Below, piece by piece: positions 53,325 to 64,000 of a stretch of DNA of 64,000 bases (within the stretch, counting starts at the first letter, position 1; the number at the start of each line of letters is the position of its first letter). The stretch spans positions 5,394,001 through 5,458,000 of the forward strand of contig CAVNZM010000013.1 of NCBI GenBank assembly GCA_963693365.1. Direction: 5' to 3'. A program made the translations under genes and the position numbers. The notes under the pieces were generated by a model, which ran no database searches, was not told the origin of the DNA, and saw only the letters and a program-made list of their open reading frames with translations. This DNA comes from Amoebidium appalachense. Lineage: Eukaryota; Ichthyosporea.

Positions 53325-53582
53325 TCATAACTCGATGGTATGCTCCTTGTCACTGCAGGCCACACACATCAACCTCTTGTTTCTCACGACCATAGGCTTC
53401 CCAGCCAGCATGGCACTGCATGCCACACATCTGAAATGTGGGGGATGGAACCGCATCCCCTCTGTTTCCAGATAGCTGCCTTCAAGGGGTCTCTGGCATG
53501 CTTCACACAGCTGCCCTGTAACACGCCAATAGTGCACCTGTGTGTGTGTGTGGGGGGGGGGGGGGGGGGGGGGGGGGGGGTG

Positions 53583-53617
<35 letters not shown>

Positions 53618-53963
53618 CCGGGAGAGGGCGGGGGAGGGGGGTTGGGGAGGGGGGAGATATCGGTGGGAAGAGGTGAGAAGGGGATATCTTTGAAAATGGG
53701 AGACTTTGTGTTGATTATGCAGCATTTCGAATTCGAAATACAGGATTCACGAGATGCAAAATGGAAATGGAGTGCTGAAAGGGAAAGAAATGAACAGACA
53801 CACCGGAGGACGAGGAGGGGGAAGAAGGGGAGGAAGGGGGGGGGGGGGGGGGGGGGGGAAGGGGGAAGAGGGAAAACGGGGGGGGGGGGGGGGGGGGGGG
53901 CTAGAGAGAGCAAGAGAGACAGCCTTTTTTTTTTTTTTTTTTTTTTTTGAGGGGAGGGGCGGG

Positions 53964-53999
<36 letters not shown>

Positions 54000-54430
54000 A
54001 GGGGGTGGGGGGAGGGGGGGTATGTGGGTGTATGGGCAGTCAGAGATACACCCATGGATGGTTGTGCGAGACTGAGAGTATGTGGGCTCAGATGGGGACG
54101 GGCGGACGATGGTTGGTTGGGATCAGCCGTGTGAATATGCGAAAAGCCCTGCGCAAGTGCAGAGCGAGTCGATAGGAGGTGGGATTTGTGGGGGGGGAGG
54201 GGGGGGAGGGGGGAAGGGGGAGGGGGGGGAGGTGGGGGGGGGAGATCTAGAGGGAGGGGTAAGAAAGTGTTAAGGAGTTAGAAGTACTGTGACACTGGCT
54301 ACGGACAACACAATGCCGATTGGGGAAAAAAAAAAAAAAAAAGCAGACCCAAGAGTTAACGGAGCAACAAGGAAGCCGGTGGAGGAGGGAGCGGGTGGTG
54401 TGTGGGTGTGTGAGTTTTTTTTTTTTTTTT

Positions 54431-54472
<42 letters not shown>

Positions 54473-54930
54473 GGGGGGGGATGCTGGACGTATAACGGTC
54501 ACTAACCTCGCAATAAGCCTTCCCCTTATGCTCCCAAAAGTCACCGGTAGGGAACTTCTGATCGCACCCACTCTCCATGCATCCGAAGCAGTCCTGGTGC
54601 CAGCTCATATCACACGCCTCGAGTACTTCCCCATCCTCTACCGCCTTTCCACAGCCACCACACCTAACACCAAATAGCTGCTCGTAGTCTCTCTTGCAGT
54701 AGGCCTTGCCCCCGTAGTTGTAGAAGCACTCGTCTGTGTGCGTGTGTGTGTTTGCGTGTGTGTGTGTGGGGGGGGGGGGGGGGGGGGGAGGGGGGAGGGG
54801 GGCTATTTGTGAGTGTGTGTGTGGGCAGGGGGAGGGGGGAGGGGGGGTGTTTGTGCGTGTGTGTGTGTGTGTGTGTGGGTGGGTGGGGGGAGGGAGGGGG
54901 AGGAGTGGTGTTTGTTTTTGTGTGGGCAGA

Positions 54931-54968
<38 letters not shown>

Positions 54969-54986
54969 GTTTGTGTGTGTATATGC

Positions 54987-55055
<69 letters not shown>

Positions 55056-55981
55056 CGCGTGTGTGTTTGTGTGTATTTGTGTGTGTTTGGAAGTTGGGGG
55101 TTGGGGAAAGGTGGGGAGGAAGAGGGCGGGGGGGGGGGGGGGGGGGGGGGGAGAGAGAGAGGGGTTGTGCAGGTGAAGGAGGAAGGGGGGGGTGGGGGGG
55201 AGAGGTTGTTGTGAGATGGGACGAAGGAGGGGAAAGCAGTGGGGAGGGGGGGGGGGGGGGGGGAGAAGCGGGGGGGGGGGGGGGAGGAGAGAGTTGGGGG
55301 GAAGAGGGAGGAAGATAATGGGAGGGGGGAAGGAGTGAAGAGAGAAGGTTTCAAGAAGGGGAATGTATTCCATGGTGTATTCGTGTGGGAGCGAAGAAGT
55401 GGGGAGACTGGGGAGACGGAGAAGGTTGGGGGGAGGGGGAGGGGAGGGGGGCTTGGGTAGAATACGTTGTGATGCAGAGCATGAAATAAGCGTTCACGAG
55501 GGACAACACAATGCATATTTTGCAAAGACGAGCAGACCGTTAGAGTACCGTCATATAGATGGTCCATCCTGGGGTGGAGATCAAGCTATAGAGGGAGAGG
55601 AAGGGTGAGAGGGTGGAAGGGTGGGGGGGGGGGGTAGAAGTGGAGGGTTGAAAGAGAGGGAGAGTCGTATGGAGTGGTGGTGAGTGTTTAGGTTCAGAAC
55701 TTCAGGGGGGGTCGGGGAAGCGAAAAGAGGAAATAGAAGGCAATTGAAAATGAGAAGAGGGGGAGGAGGGAGTATGGATTTACGCACCCGTTTCAGCGTG
55801 CCTGCCACAGTGAGCGCAGAAGAAGCACTCCCTGTGCCAGTAGCCCCCCAGTGCCGTGAGGGCATCCTCCCCAGTGTTCTTGTTGCAGTACATGCACGGT
55901 GGGCCCTTGGGTTCCGTGGCTCTGTGTGGGGTTAACAAGGTGTGTGTTATGTGTTGGTTACCTCTTTTGCTCTGTAGTTGT

Positions 55982-56049
<68 letters not shown>

Positions 56050-57722
56050 ATGTGTGCGCGCGCGCAAGGTTATTTGTTGCTTATCTCTTGTTCCGCGTGT
56101 GTGTTTTACATGTGCGTGGTCCGACTCCTTTGGTGTGTGGCTCTGTATGTGTTTAGAGGTTTTGTGTGTTACATATAGCTCATCTCGTTCAACTCTTGCC
56201 CCGCGGTCTTTGTATGTGTTTTGAGCAACATGTATGTCATGTTGTTCATTTTGAGTTGATATTGCGGTAGTTTTGAAGACTAATGCATTCAGTTGCGGTA
56301 CGTGCATGCTTGACCCTTGTCTTCCGTGGCTCCTTGTGTGTGTGAAATAGCACAGTTTCTTGTGTTGAGGAACGTGTGTGAATCTTTGTGTCGTGGTAGG
56401 GCTGATGATTTGGGTGTTGGCGGTGAGACAGACGTCGGGTAAGGGCAGAAGGTGCAAGAGTGCAGGACCAGTTTTCCCCTTTTGCGGTGGGGGAGAGGGG
56501 AGGGGAGGGATGTAGTGAAAGGTTGGTGGAGCAAGTTAGAGAAAGATGTCAGGAGGAGGTCGGGTGGGGTTGGTGGGTGTGTATGTGTGTGTGTGTGTTG
56601 GGGGGGGATGGGGGGGGGTGGGGGAACGGGGGGGGTAGCTAATAAGGCAAGATGACAGATCTTCCGTTACAGGATTGTTGAGAGTGGGAGAACATACTCG
56701 AGTGTGAGTGCTCTAGGGGTAGGGCTGGACCTCTCCACAGCCAGTTTAACCCTATCCACCAACTCCTGGTCCCCACAGCTGTCCACACGCACACCAAGGC
56801 TGGACAGGCTGCTGCGTAGATCGGCAACGGAGGAGCAGTTGGGGTCGGAACGGGAGGAGGTTTGGTCCAAATCTTGCGAATTTGGAGAGAGTTTCTGTAA
56901 CGGGAAATGTATGTTATTAGTTTTGATAGAGCTAGTGGTGTGTATGTGTGCTTACACGTGCGAAAGGGAAGTGCAGGGAGGAGGGGGGGGGGAGGGGGTG
57001 GGGCTGCATGGGCACGTGCATATGCTGAGGTGCTTAGGGCTGGGGAGGGGGAAATGGCAACTTATTATATGTACTTGTAATAGTGGTCATGGGTGGTGGG
57101 AAGGGAAGAGGGAGAGGGGGCGGAATGGGGAGGAAGGGGGAGGGGGGCGGGGAAGGGGGGGGGGGGGGGGGGGGGGAATGCACCGCACCGGCCACAAGTG
57201 TTTGCATGGAATCTCGTTCCTTATATAAACTTCACAGATGCGTGACAAACACAATGCGGGGAAATTGGGGTCACTTTATCATTCATTCTGTTTCATAAGC
57301 GTGCTCAGGCCATGTTGCACTCATGTAAACCCAGAATGACCAGGTTCAGAAACCGTAGACCATACCTGCCACTCCACTGCGGAGGTGACCGGCGGATCTT
57401 CAACCTGCTTATTCTCAGCTGGTGGCGCGTTCATTTCAGCAGCCTTTTGTGAAGATGCTGTGCTAACCTTTTTCTCCAACGCCTTTTTTGTTTTTTCTGG
57501 AGACTGCTTGCCAATAGCTTCATCCTGTTTCTGGACTGGTTTTGTACCATGTTCGCTCACAGTTATGGTAATAGGAGCATGGATCTTTTCCTTTACTTCT
57601 GGTGTGCTTGGCTTTACCACCTCCATTCCGCTCTTAGCATCTTTTCCATCGAGAGAGTTAGCCGAACCACGGCGTTTTGCCTTGTTTGACTTCCCCTTCT
57701 TGAAAAAGCTAAAGAGGCCCAT
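53325..57722 (-). CDS. paxillin-like protein with three LIM domains
   Basis: Five exons, minus strand: 57722-57366, 56894-56698, 55921-55788, 54733-54507, 53537-53325; 375 residues. The N-terminus is [18 protein letters not shown]: Gly2 followed by a basic stretch, which suggests N-myristoylation and membrane binding. Residues about 20-185 are low-complexity, Lys/Pro/Ser-rich. LIM1 starts CMYC at 194-197 ([10 protein letters not shown]; ends YCKRD). LIM2 starts CGGC at 254-257 and has an unusual CMESGC spacing in its second zinc knuckle. LIM3 starts CEAC at 316-319. The inter-LIM linker [14 protein letters not shown] matches paxillin LIM linkers closely and fixed the last acceptor at (CA)n-CAG. 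LIM domains bind protein partners; a role at adhesion or actin structures is inferred from paxillin. LD motifs are not evident. A decayed copy of the exon 3 start lies near 56290-56340. Confidence 0.9.
53925..53998. repeat. composite T-run/G-run in LIM intron 4
   Basis: About 25 T, then GAGGGGAGGGG and about 34 G. A second T-run/G-run composite lies at 54414-54470 in the same intron. Confidence 0.85.
54275..54330 (+). repeat. intronic dispersed element, copy 17 (partial)
   Basis: AGAAGTACTGTGACACTGGC and TACGGACAACACAATGCCGA. LIM intron 4, antisense. Confidence 0.55.
55470..55575 (+). repeat. intronic dispersed element, copy 18
   Basis: GCGTTCACGAGGGACAACAC, AATGCATATTTTGCAAAGAC and a decayed GGTCCATCCTGGGG end. 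LIM intron 3, antisense. A weaker core (GACAAACACAATGCGGGG) lies at 57243-57260 in LIM intron 1, same orientation. Confidence 0.7.
55870..56345. repeat. decoy copy of the LIM exon 3 5' edge
   Basis: The exon start (about 55887-55925) recurs at about 56290-56340: on the minus strand both read GAGCCACGGAA, then an AAGGG stretch and a GCATG-x-ACTG-like end. The decoy keeps an AAG acceptor in an ACACA context. Confidence 0.6.
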
Positions 57723-58408
57723 TTTTGCTGATTTCTGATAAATAAGATAGCGCGCGGATACTAAGATAGAGAAAACCTCGTTGGGGAAGCTTGATTAGGA
57801 ACTCCCTAAAAGCATTCACACTCAAGTTTCAAAGATGTGAAAAGGAGCCGTTTTTTCCAAACTAACCATCCTTTCATTCAATTTTTGGCACTACTGGTGA
57901 CTGTATGTATATTAGGCCTATTTTCTTGTTACGAGGCTTTGTCGGCTTTGCGTGTGTTTTTGGCACAGGCACGTACCCCATTCACCCTAGATCTTATAGT
58001 CTACCCTGTGTTTTTGGTTTATGAAGAAAAATGACGTAGAAATCTCCTGAATAAGGCTATTGCTCTGGGAGGTTTTTCCGGGCTTCATGAACCCGATTGG
58101 ACAGATAAACCGCAAAGCGTTTCGATTGGCTCGAAATCTTGGTCACAACCTGATTGGTGCAGCGCGCACCGCTCGGTGTGCGAAAACCAAGTGGCGCATG
58201 TGCATCTGGCGAAAGAGAGCCCCACCTCGTTCCCACCTCCAAAAAGTCACACAGGTATGCATTTTGTAGGGCTTGCAAAGTAGTTCCGGATAATGGATAA
58301 ATCTTTCACATCAACCTCCAACCCTAACTAGCGCACACGGCGTCGAACACCAATACTAATACACGAGACCTGCATGAGGCCAACTCCGTAAGGGCTGTTG
58401 ACGTCCAC
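57723..58408. promoter_or_regulatory. divergent promoter region with three ATTGG boxes
   Basis: It separates the LIM start codon (57722, minus) from the next gene (58409, plus). ATTGG occurs at 58096-58100, 58125-58129 and 58153-58157, at 29- and 28-base steps. There is no clear TATA box. The sequence is unique, without microsatellites. Confidence 0.5.
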
Positions 58409-58711
58409 ATGTACAGAGTCGCTTCGACCTCAGGTAATCCTCGCATTTTCTTTTCCTTCAGTCACTCCATTCACTTCATTTCCGTCCGATGCCAGCAGCC
58501 CCCTCCCCCACCTTTTGCCCCCCTCCCCCCCCCCCCCCTCCCCCCCCTCCCCCCTTCCAACTCTCCTTCCCTGAGGCTCCCATTTAAACCTCAAGAGCCG
58601 CTTTCCTTCTCTATTCAAGAGGCTCAGGCTGAAATCTCAGGCCCCTGGTCCAATTGCTTGCAAGTTTGTGCTCCTTTTTTTATGTCTCCCACTGGCACCC
58701 TCCTCCCCCCC

Positions 58712-58748
<37 letters not shown>

Positions 58749-60067
58749 CCCCCCCTCCCCGCCCCTCCTCCCCCCCCCTCCCCCCTACCCCCTCATCCAC
58801 ACCCACACCCACGCCCCCGTACTGTAAACCAGTGCGTAGTACACCCACACCAACAGCTACACACGCACACACACGCGCGCACACACACGCACACACACAT
58901 ACACACACACACACACAAACACACACACAAGAACACACACAAGCACGCACGCACACACGCACGCACACGCACACACCTAAATGTCCACAAACGCGCGTGA
59001 GCGCGCGCGCACACACACAAAGCACGCAAGCACGCACGCGTGCACACACATGTGCACCACACAGACACGCACGTGACACAACACACATATGTGCATCACA
59101 AAGACACGCACACAACACACACACGCGCGCGCGTGCGCCCGTACACACGTCTACACACGCCTACTCACACGCAGCCCACTCTCCGCTCTTTCGTCTGGCC
59201 AACTCTACTGAGAACTCTACTGACTTTACCTAAATTGGGAACTGTTACGCAACAACACGATATTTCGTGCACCGTGCTGGCTGGCCATGGTGGCTCACCG
59301 GCGCGCAACATGAGCCAATCATCCACGCACTGCTTTTGGGCTTGAAAAGACCTCAGAATACGGAGAAATGAACCGGGGAAGCCCTTCTCAACATGGAAAC
59401 CAAAGCCTCAAAAGCATACAGTCGAACTATAGTACCGAATTACGGCACTGATGTCTTCGGAAGAATTTTACACCCTCTGAGAAAGGCAGATCCTTTTCAG
59501 TTTGTGCCTGCTCCTTCGTGAGATCACGTTTGTTATCACAACGGTTTGGCAACGTCAAAACGTAGCCTCGTTGCACCAAGCATCTTTTCACTACTTATAT
59601 ATGTAAATTCTGGGTTATTATTTCAGCACTAATCATTGATTCAGAAGGGGTTTTCAGTTTACTGTACATTCCCAGTGTCCCGTGTTTGCGCAGAATCTGT
59701 CGGCGTGCACGTCGAGGATAACTACTAAATGTACCTCTTCAGCCTAAAGTCAGCCAAACATATGTGGTTTGATTTTTCACATGGCCATAACTTAACCTGC
59801 TCGTCCGCAGGAGGTCAGAGCGCTCGTTGCATCCCTGGACCTGCCGCAGTACTACGAGCCCATCTTCCTGCTGCTCAGAAGGATCTTTGAAAACCTGTCC
59901 AAAAACGTAGACATTGAGATACGGCGGAAGATGGTGGATGCTATCAGAAATGCGGTGATGGCCGGGTACATGGCGACCACAAGATACGCAAAGGGGAGAG
60001 GGCAAAGTTGCATGTTACAACGGAGGAGAGGAAGAAACTGACGGGGATGTTGAGGTGTGTGTGTGTG

Positions 60068-60098
<31 letters not shown>

Positions 60099-60423
60099 AG
60101 GGGGGGGGAGGGGGGGGGGAGAAAGGGGAAGGAGGGTTGGAAGGAGGGGAGGGGGGAGGGGGACAGGGGGAGGTGGGAGGGGAGGGAGGTGGGGGGGGGA
60201 GGGAGAGAGAGGGAGGTGGGGGGGGGAGGGAGAGAGAGGGAGGGGGGTAGGCTGCAGGGGATGGGTCGAGGGGTTGGTGGGTTGGGGGTAGAAGGGGGGG
60301 GGGAGTGAGGGGGGAGAAGAAGGGGTCGAGGGGAGGGGGGAGGGTTGGGTTGGCTGGGGATTGGGGTTTGGGAGGGATGGAAGGTACAGAGCATATTGGA
60401 ACGGGTAAGTGTGTGTGTGTGTC

Positions 60424-60463
<40 letters not shown>

Positions 60464-62180
60464 GGAAGGGCGGGGGGGGGGGGGGGGGGGGGGGAGGGGA
60501 GGGGGGGGGGAGGTGATGGGGTTGGTAGAGTCGGTTTGAATGAAGACAGGGAGTAAAGGGGGGCCGGATTTTGAGGGTGACGGGATGGATTTGGGGGGAG
60601 GGGAGAGTGGAAAGGGTTAAGAGGCGTGGGGAGGAGGGGAGGGGGAGGGGAGGGGGGTTGTGATGGAGTGTGAACAGGGTAGGGGAGGAGGGAAGGGTGG
60701 TGGGGACATGGTGTAGTGGGGTCTTGAAAGGTGGAGAGGAAACGGAGAGGGAGGGGGGTGGGGGGATGGAAAATGTATCGCGTGTCTCTGCGAACGGGTA
60801 GGCAGGGGGTGAAGGGGGGGAGGGGGTGGGGTGGGGGGAGGGGGCCATTTGAGGAGAGGGGAGGGTGCATGTGGGTACCAGGGGAAGTGGGGTTGGATTT
60901 GTCCGGGGGAAAAGGGGGGGGGGGGGGGGGGAGGGGGGGGGGGAGGGGGGGGGGGGGGGGAGAGATTCGGGGACAGTTTGGGGAAAGTGGATGCCGAGGG
61001 GATGGAGTAAGTGAGGCAGGGGTTGGGGGGGGGGGGGGGGGGGGGGGGGGGGAGGGAGTTTTTCTCCACCCTTAAGACCGATCAAACAACTAAGTCGTTC
61101 TCCAAATAGGTTTGTTTGCATTTTGCCGTCCAAGGTTAGCTTCTTTCCTCCTTGTTTCCATTCACTCCATACACTAAAACCGTGCAAATTGCAACATTTC
61201 TTAACCGATTCACCAACACATTGACCTTTCTCTTCCTGTGTTCGTTCTCCACAGGGAGGTGTTCTCACGGGCCATCTTTGAGCGGAGTGTTGTGGGCACA
61301 CCTGGGATCTCATGTGACACAAAGGTGGATGCTGAGACCCTGCCCGTCATTCTCTCCTTCATCACTGAGCCCGCATTCCTGGTTGCACTGGTAACCCCCC
61401 CCCCCCCCCCCCCAAAAAAAAAAAAAAAAAAACCCTCCCTGCTCCCCTTTCTCTGCTCCCCTTCTTCTGCTACGCTCTTTATGCCCCCCTCTTTCTTGCC
61501 AACCAACCAACCCCCTTCCCCCCCTCCCCCCCCCCCCCCCCCCCCCCTCACCCCCACACACACACCCACACACCCACCCCGGCAGCTCGCTTCTTTTCAA
61601 ATCTACCCACCCAACCTCCATCCTCCCGTCCCCCCTTTCTTCCCATCTCCCAACTCTTCTTCTTCCCTCCTTGTTGCCGCCCCCACCCCCCCCCCCCCCT
61701 CCCCCCACCCCCCCGCCCCCACCTCCTCCTCCCCCTCTCCTCCCACCTCTCCCCCCACTCTCCATTCCTCCCCCCCCCCCCCCCCCCCGGCCACCCTCCT
61801 AACTCCATCCCATCCTTCCCTCCCCCTTTCCCCCCCTCCCCCTCCCCCCCCCCCCCCCCACACACACACACACACACCCCCTCCCCCGCTGTTCCTTCCC
61901 CTTTTACTCCCTCCTGCTCGCCCTTCCGTTCTTCGACCCACTTTACATCCTCCCCTTCCGATATACAGGAACATATATCCCTCGCCTAAACAGTTCCCAC
62001 TCTAACCTCACAACCATGTGTACCCATTTCATGGCACCCGCCAGTACTCACTGCCGGTACCTTCAACACAAAAGCAAAATGCAGATCTGCAGAGTGGGAT
62101 GGTTAAACTGGAATAGCATTGGTTTTCGAATCATGAGCGAGATGTGTGTGTGTGTGTGCCACGGGGTAAAGGAGGGATTG

Positions 62181-62224
<44 letters not shown>

Positions 62225-63037
62225 AGGTGGAAATTTAGGCTAAAGGGAGAGGGATGTGGAGGGGAGGTGGGTGATAAGGGAGAGAGAGGGAACGGATAAG
62301 GGAGGGCATAGATAAGGGGTTTGTGATGAAAATAATCAGAAAGAAAATAATGCGAACTTCATGAAAGTTAAGAATATCTGTGGGACCAGAAATGATATGA
62401 GTTAGAGAAAAGGTTGCCCCCTCCCCCCCCCCCCCCCCCCCCCCCTCCCCCCACCACACCTGCTACGCAGGCCCCGTATCCCCCCATACCCTCCTTGTTT
62501 CCATATCTCTTCTTTAAGTCTTACTTTTTTCTTCGTTGGTTATCCTCCTGTTATCTTGTGGCTTTCCGGGGGAAGCAAGGGGTGGGGGTGAGGGAAAACG
62601 GTTAGGGAAGTAGGTGGAGAGGGGATGGGAGTGGATGGAGAGGGCCGGAGGGGGGGGGGGGGGGGGAGGGGGGGGAGGGGGGAGCTGTCCTTGCGAGTTT
62701 GTGGGGAAGAAGAATTAAGATGGTGACAAAACTCTGTACAGAACGAGGTGGAAAGTGGGTGGGAGGCACGCGAGGAGAAGAAGAACTCAGTTGCACCAGC
62801 AGAGGCAGGGGATCTCTTGCATGCGGTATCAGATCCCCCCTCTTTCCTCCTGTCCCCCTTTCATAGCCTACAAAAAAGGAAAGAAAGAGAGATAGAAGTT
62901 AAGACAGGACACACACACGTGCACGTTTGAGATGGTGACAAAACTCTGTACAGAACGAGGTGGAAAGTGGGTGGGAGGCACGCGAGGAGAAGAAGAACTC
63001 AGTTGCACCAGCAGAGGCAGGGGGTCTCTTGCATGCG
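58409..63037 (+). CDS. unrecognised spliced gene, 5' part only
   Basis: Six exons join in phase: 58409-58433, 58620-58663, 59811-59965, 61255-61390, 62742-62825 and 62954-63037, the last two being tandem copies of one another. The product starts MYRVASTS and is helical and Leu-rich (LPQYYEPIFLLLRRIFENL; VDAIRNAVMAGEVFSRAIFE), then VDAETLPVILSFITEPAFLV and a charged EREEKK-type exon. About 190 residues are visible; the gene has no stop within these exons and must continue. The periodic helices might suggest an armadillo- or HEAT-like scaffold, but I recognise no family and do not assign one. The start is the first ATG that gives phase 1 at a good donor (CAG/GTAATC). A possible further exon begins at about 63557 after GATTGGCAG. 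Confidence 0.55.
60068..61052. repeat. G-rich block in the third intron of the unrecognised gene
   Basis: Almost a kilobase of poly(G) and GGGA/GGGT repeats on the plus (sense) strand. A C-rich block fills the next intron (61391 to about 61880). Confidence 0.9.
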
Positions 63038-63140
63038 GTATCAGATCCCCCCTCTTTCCTCCTGTCCCCCTTTCATAGCCTACAAAAAAGGAAAGAAAGA
63101 GAGATAGAAGTTAAGACAGGACACACACACGTGCGCGTTT
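62730..63140 (+). repeat. tandem duplication of about 212 bases containing a whole exon
   Basis: Units from about 62727 and 62939 are nearly identical and include acceptor, 28-codon exon and donor. The only coding difference I see is Asp to Gly in AGDLLHA. Confidence 0.9.
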
Positions 63141-63267
63141 GCCGGAAACACACATACACACACAAATGCGCACAAGCCCACAAAAGCGCATGTACGCACA
63201 TGTCCGAAAGCACCAACACGCACAGGCGGGTGCACACGCGCGCGTACATGCGCCACGTGCGCAAATA

Positions 63268-63314
<47 letters not shown>

Positions 63315-63404
63315 CACCAAAAATACTCACACCCTGTCGCGAACACACCTATACACACACACACACACACACATGCATACACACACACGCACGCACCCTC
63401 GCGC

Positions 63405-63467
<63 letters not shown>

Positions 63468-64000
63468 CTGCTTGCGCAACTCTCCTCCTCTCTTTTTATA
63501 TACTTTTTTAACGATCACGAGTTCCAACATCATATGTATTCTTTTGATTGGCAGGGACTTGGGGGAGAAAGATGGATGGGGGGAAAGGGGTAGTGACAAC
63601 CTTAAAGAAAACACACAAAAATATGAATCTGCTTACAAGTTACTGGTGCTAGTGTAGCTTTCTAACTATATAGTTTATTGGTCAGAGGGGGGAACCCCGG
63701 GGGGGGGGGGGGGGGGGGGGTAAACAGGTTACAGATAGCACACAACAATACACGATGAATCTGATAAATAATGATTTTATCCCATTTTAACGGTATCGTT
63801 TGATTGGCAGACACCACCAAAGCACAACCTGGTATACAGCAATTCACCAAGGGTGCCGCCACGGGATAGACCTTGTGGGCAAATAGTGGGGTACCGACTG
63901 TCGAAAATTTCCTATGTGTGAGCAAAAAAAAACCTGGCATGCAGTATTATAAACCACGTCGGGAAAAATTACTGATCAAAGAATGGTGGTGGCGGCGGCG
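63038..64000. other. intron and unresolved 3' sequence to window end
   Basis: CA-rich microsatellites (63120-63465, pure at about 63409-63465), an acceptor-like GATTGGCAG at 63548-63556, a G-run at 63700-63720, and a second GATTGGCAG at 63801-63809. The window ends in GGTGGTGGCGGCGGCG. Exons may be present but I cannot place them. Confidence 0.4.

Noticed and set aside
53510-53536. GGCAG at 53511-53515 (minus strand) as the acceptor of the last LIM exon
   Set aside because: It is in phase but removes the linker between LIM2 and LIM3; the (CA)n-CAG site at 53538 restores a paxillin-type YCEVHY linker.
59944-61322. Long Pro-rich minus-strand frames up to 435 codons
   Set aside because: They are the complement of a G-rich intron block; proline-only composition and no start context.

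Overview
This is nuclear DNA from an intron-rich eukaryote. No prokaryotic, viral or organellar feature was found. Five multi-exon genes could be rebuilt exon by exon with consistent reading phase. There are also two intronless genes of one small family, one intronless membrane-protein gene, the 5' part of a sixth spliced gene, and one weak candidate. The gene set (AIRAPL-type AN1 zinc-finger protein with UIMs and a CaaX end, ZAK-like MAP3K, paxillin-like LIM protein, mitochondrial HADH) fits a holozoan. The compact gene-to-gene spacing suggests a unicellular one, such as an ichthyosporean-type protist. That taxonomic call is inference; nothing in the window proves it.

Layout: 1-2684 GT/TA microsatellites and unassigned DNA; 2685-4160 (+) eight-helix membrane protein; 4161-7291 low-complexity DNA with a weak candidate at 6618; 7292-7675 (-) and 8287-8670 (+) two near-identical, divergently transcribed secreted Cys-rich proteins; 8671-10470 GT/GA repeats with a perfect palindrome; 10471-17153 (+) ZFAND2-like gene, 8 exons; 17154-19180 intergenic; 19181-32180 (-) ZAK-like MAP3K, 13 exons, ending in a SAM domain and a YEATS-like domain; 32181-33800 AT-rich intergenic; 33801-42844 (-) class III CoA-transferase, 12 exons; 42845-45851 intergenic; 45852-51211 (+) 3-hydroxyacyl-CoA dehydrogenase, 7 exons; 51212-53324 intergenic; 53325-57722 (-) three-LIM protein, 5 exons; 57723-58408 divergent promoter; 58409-63037 and beyond (+) unrecognised gene that is incomplete here.

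The introns are the unusual part. They are built almost entirely of poly(C/G), (CA)n/(GT)n and composite homopolymer runs, and many splice sites sit inside the repeats: (CA)n-CAG acceptors and (GT)n donors. Two patterns stand out. First, a dispersed element of about 100-270 bp occurs some 17 times. I found it only in introns and always in the same orientation relative to the host transcript. Second, in at least five places an exon edge, including its splice site, has been tandemly copied into the adjoining intron as decaying decoys, and in a sixth a whole 28-codon exon is duplicated. Together these suggest introns here grow by duplicating splice junctions and by accumulating an orientation-constrained element.

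The genes do not form one pathway. Two of them, the CoA-transferase and HADH, act in acyl-CoA metabolism and stand back to back with about 3 kb between their start codons. The kinase, LIM and AIRAPL proteins are signalling, scaffold and proteostasis components.
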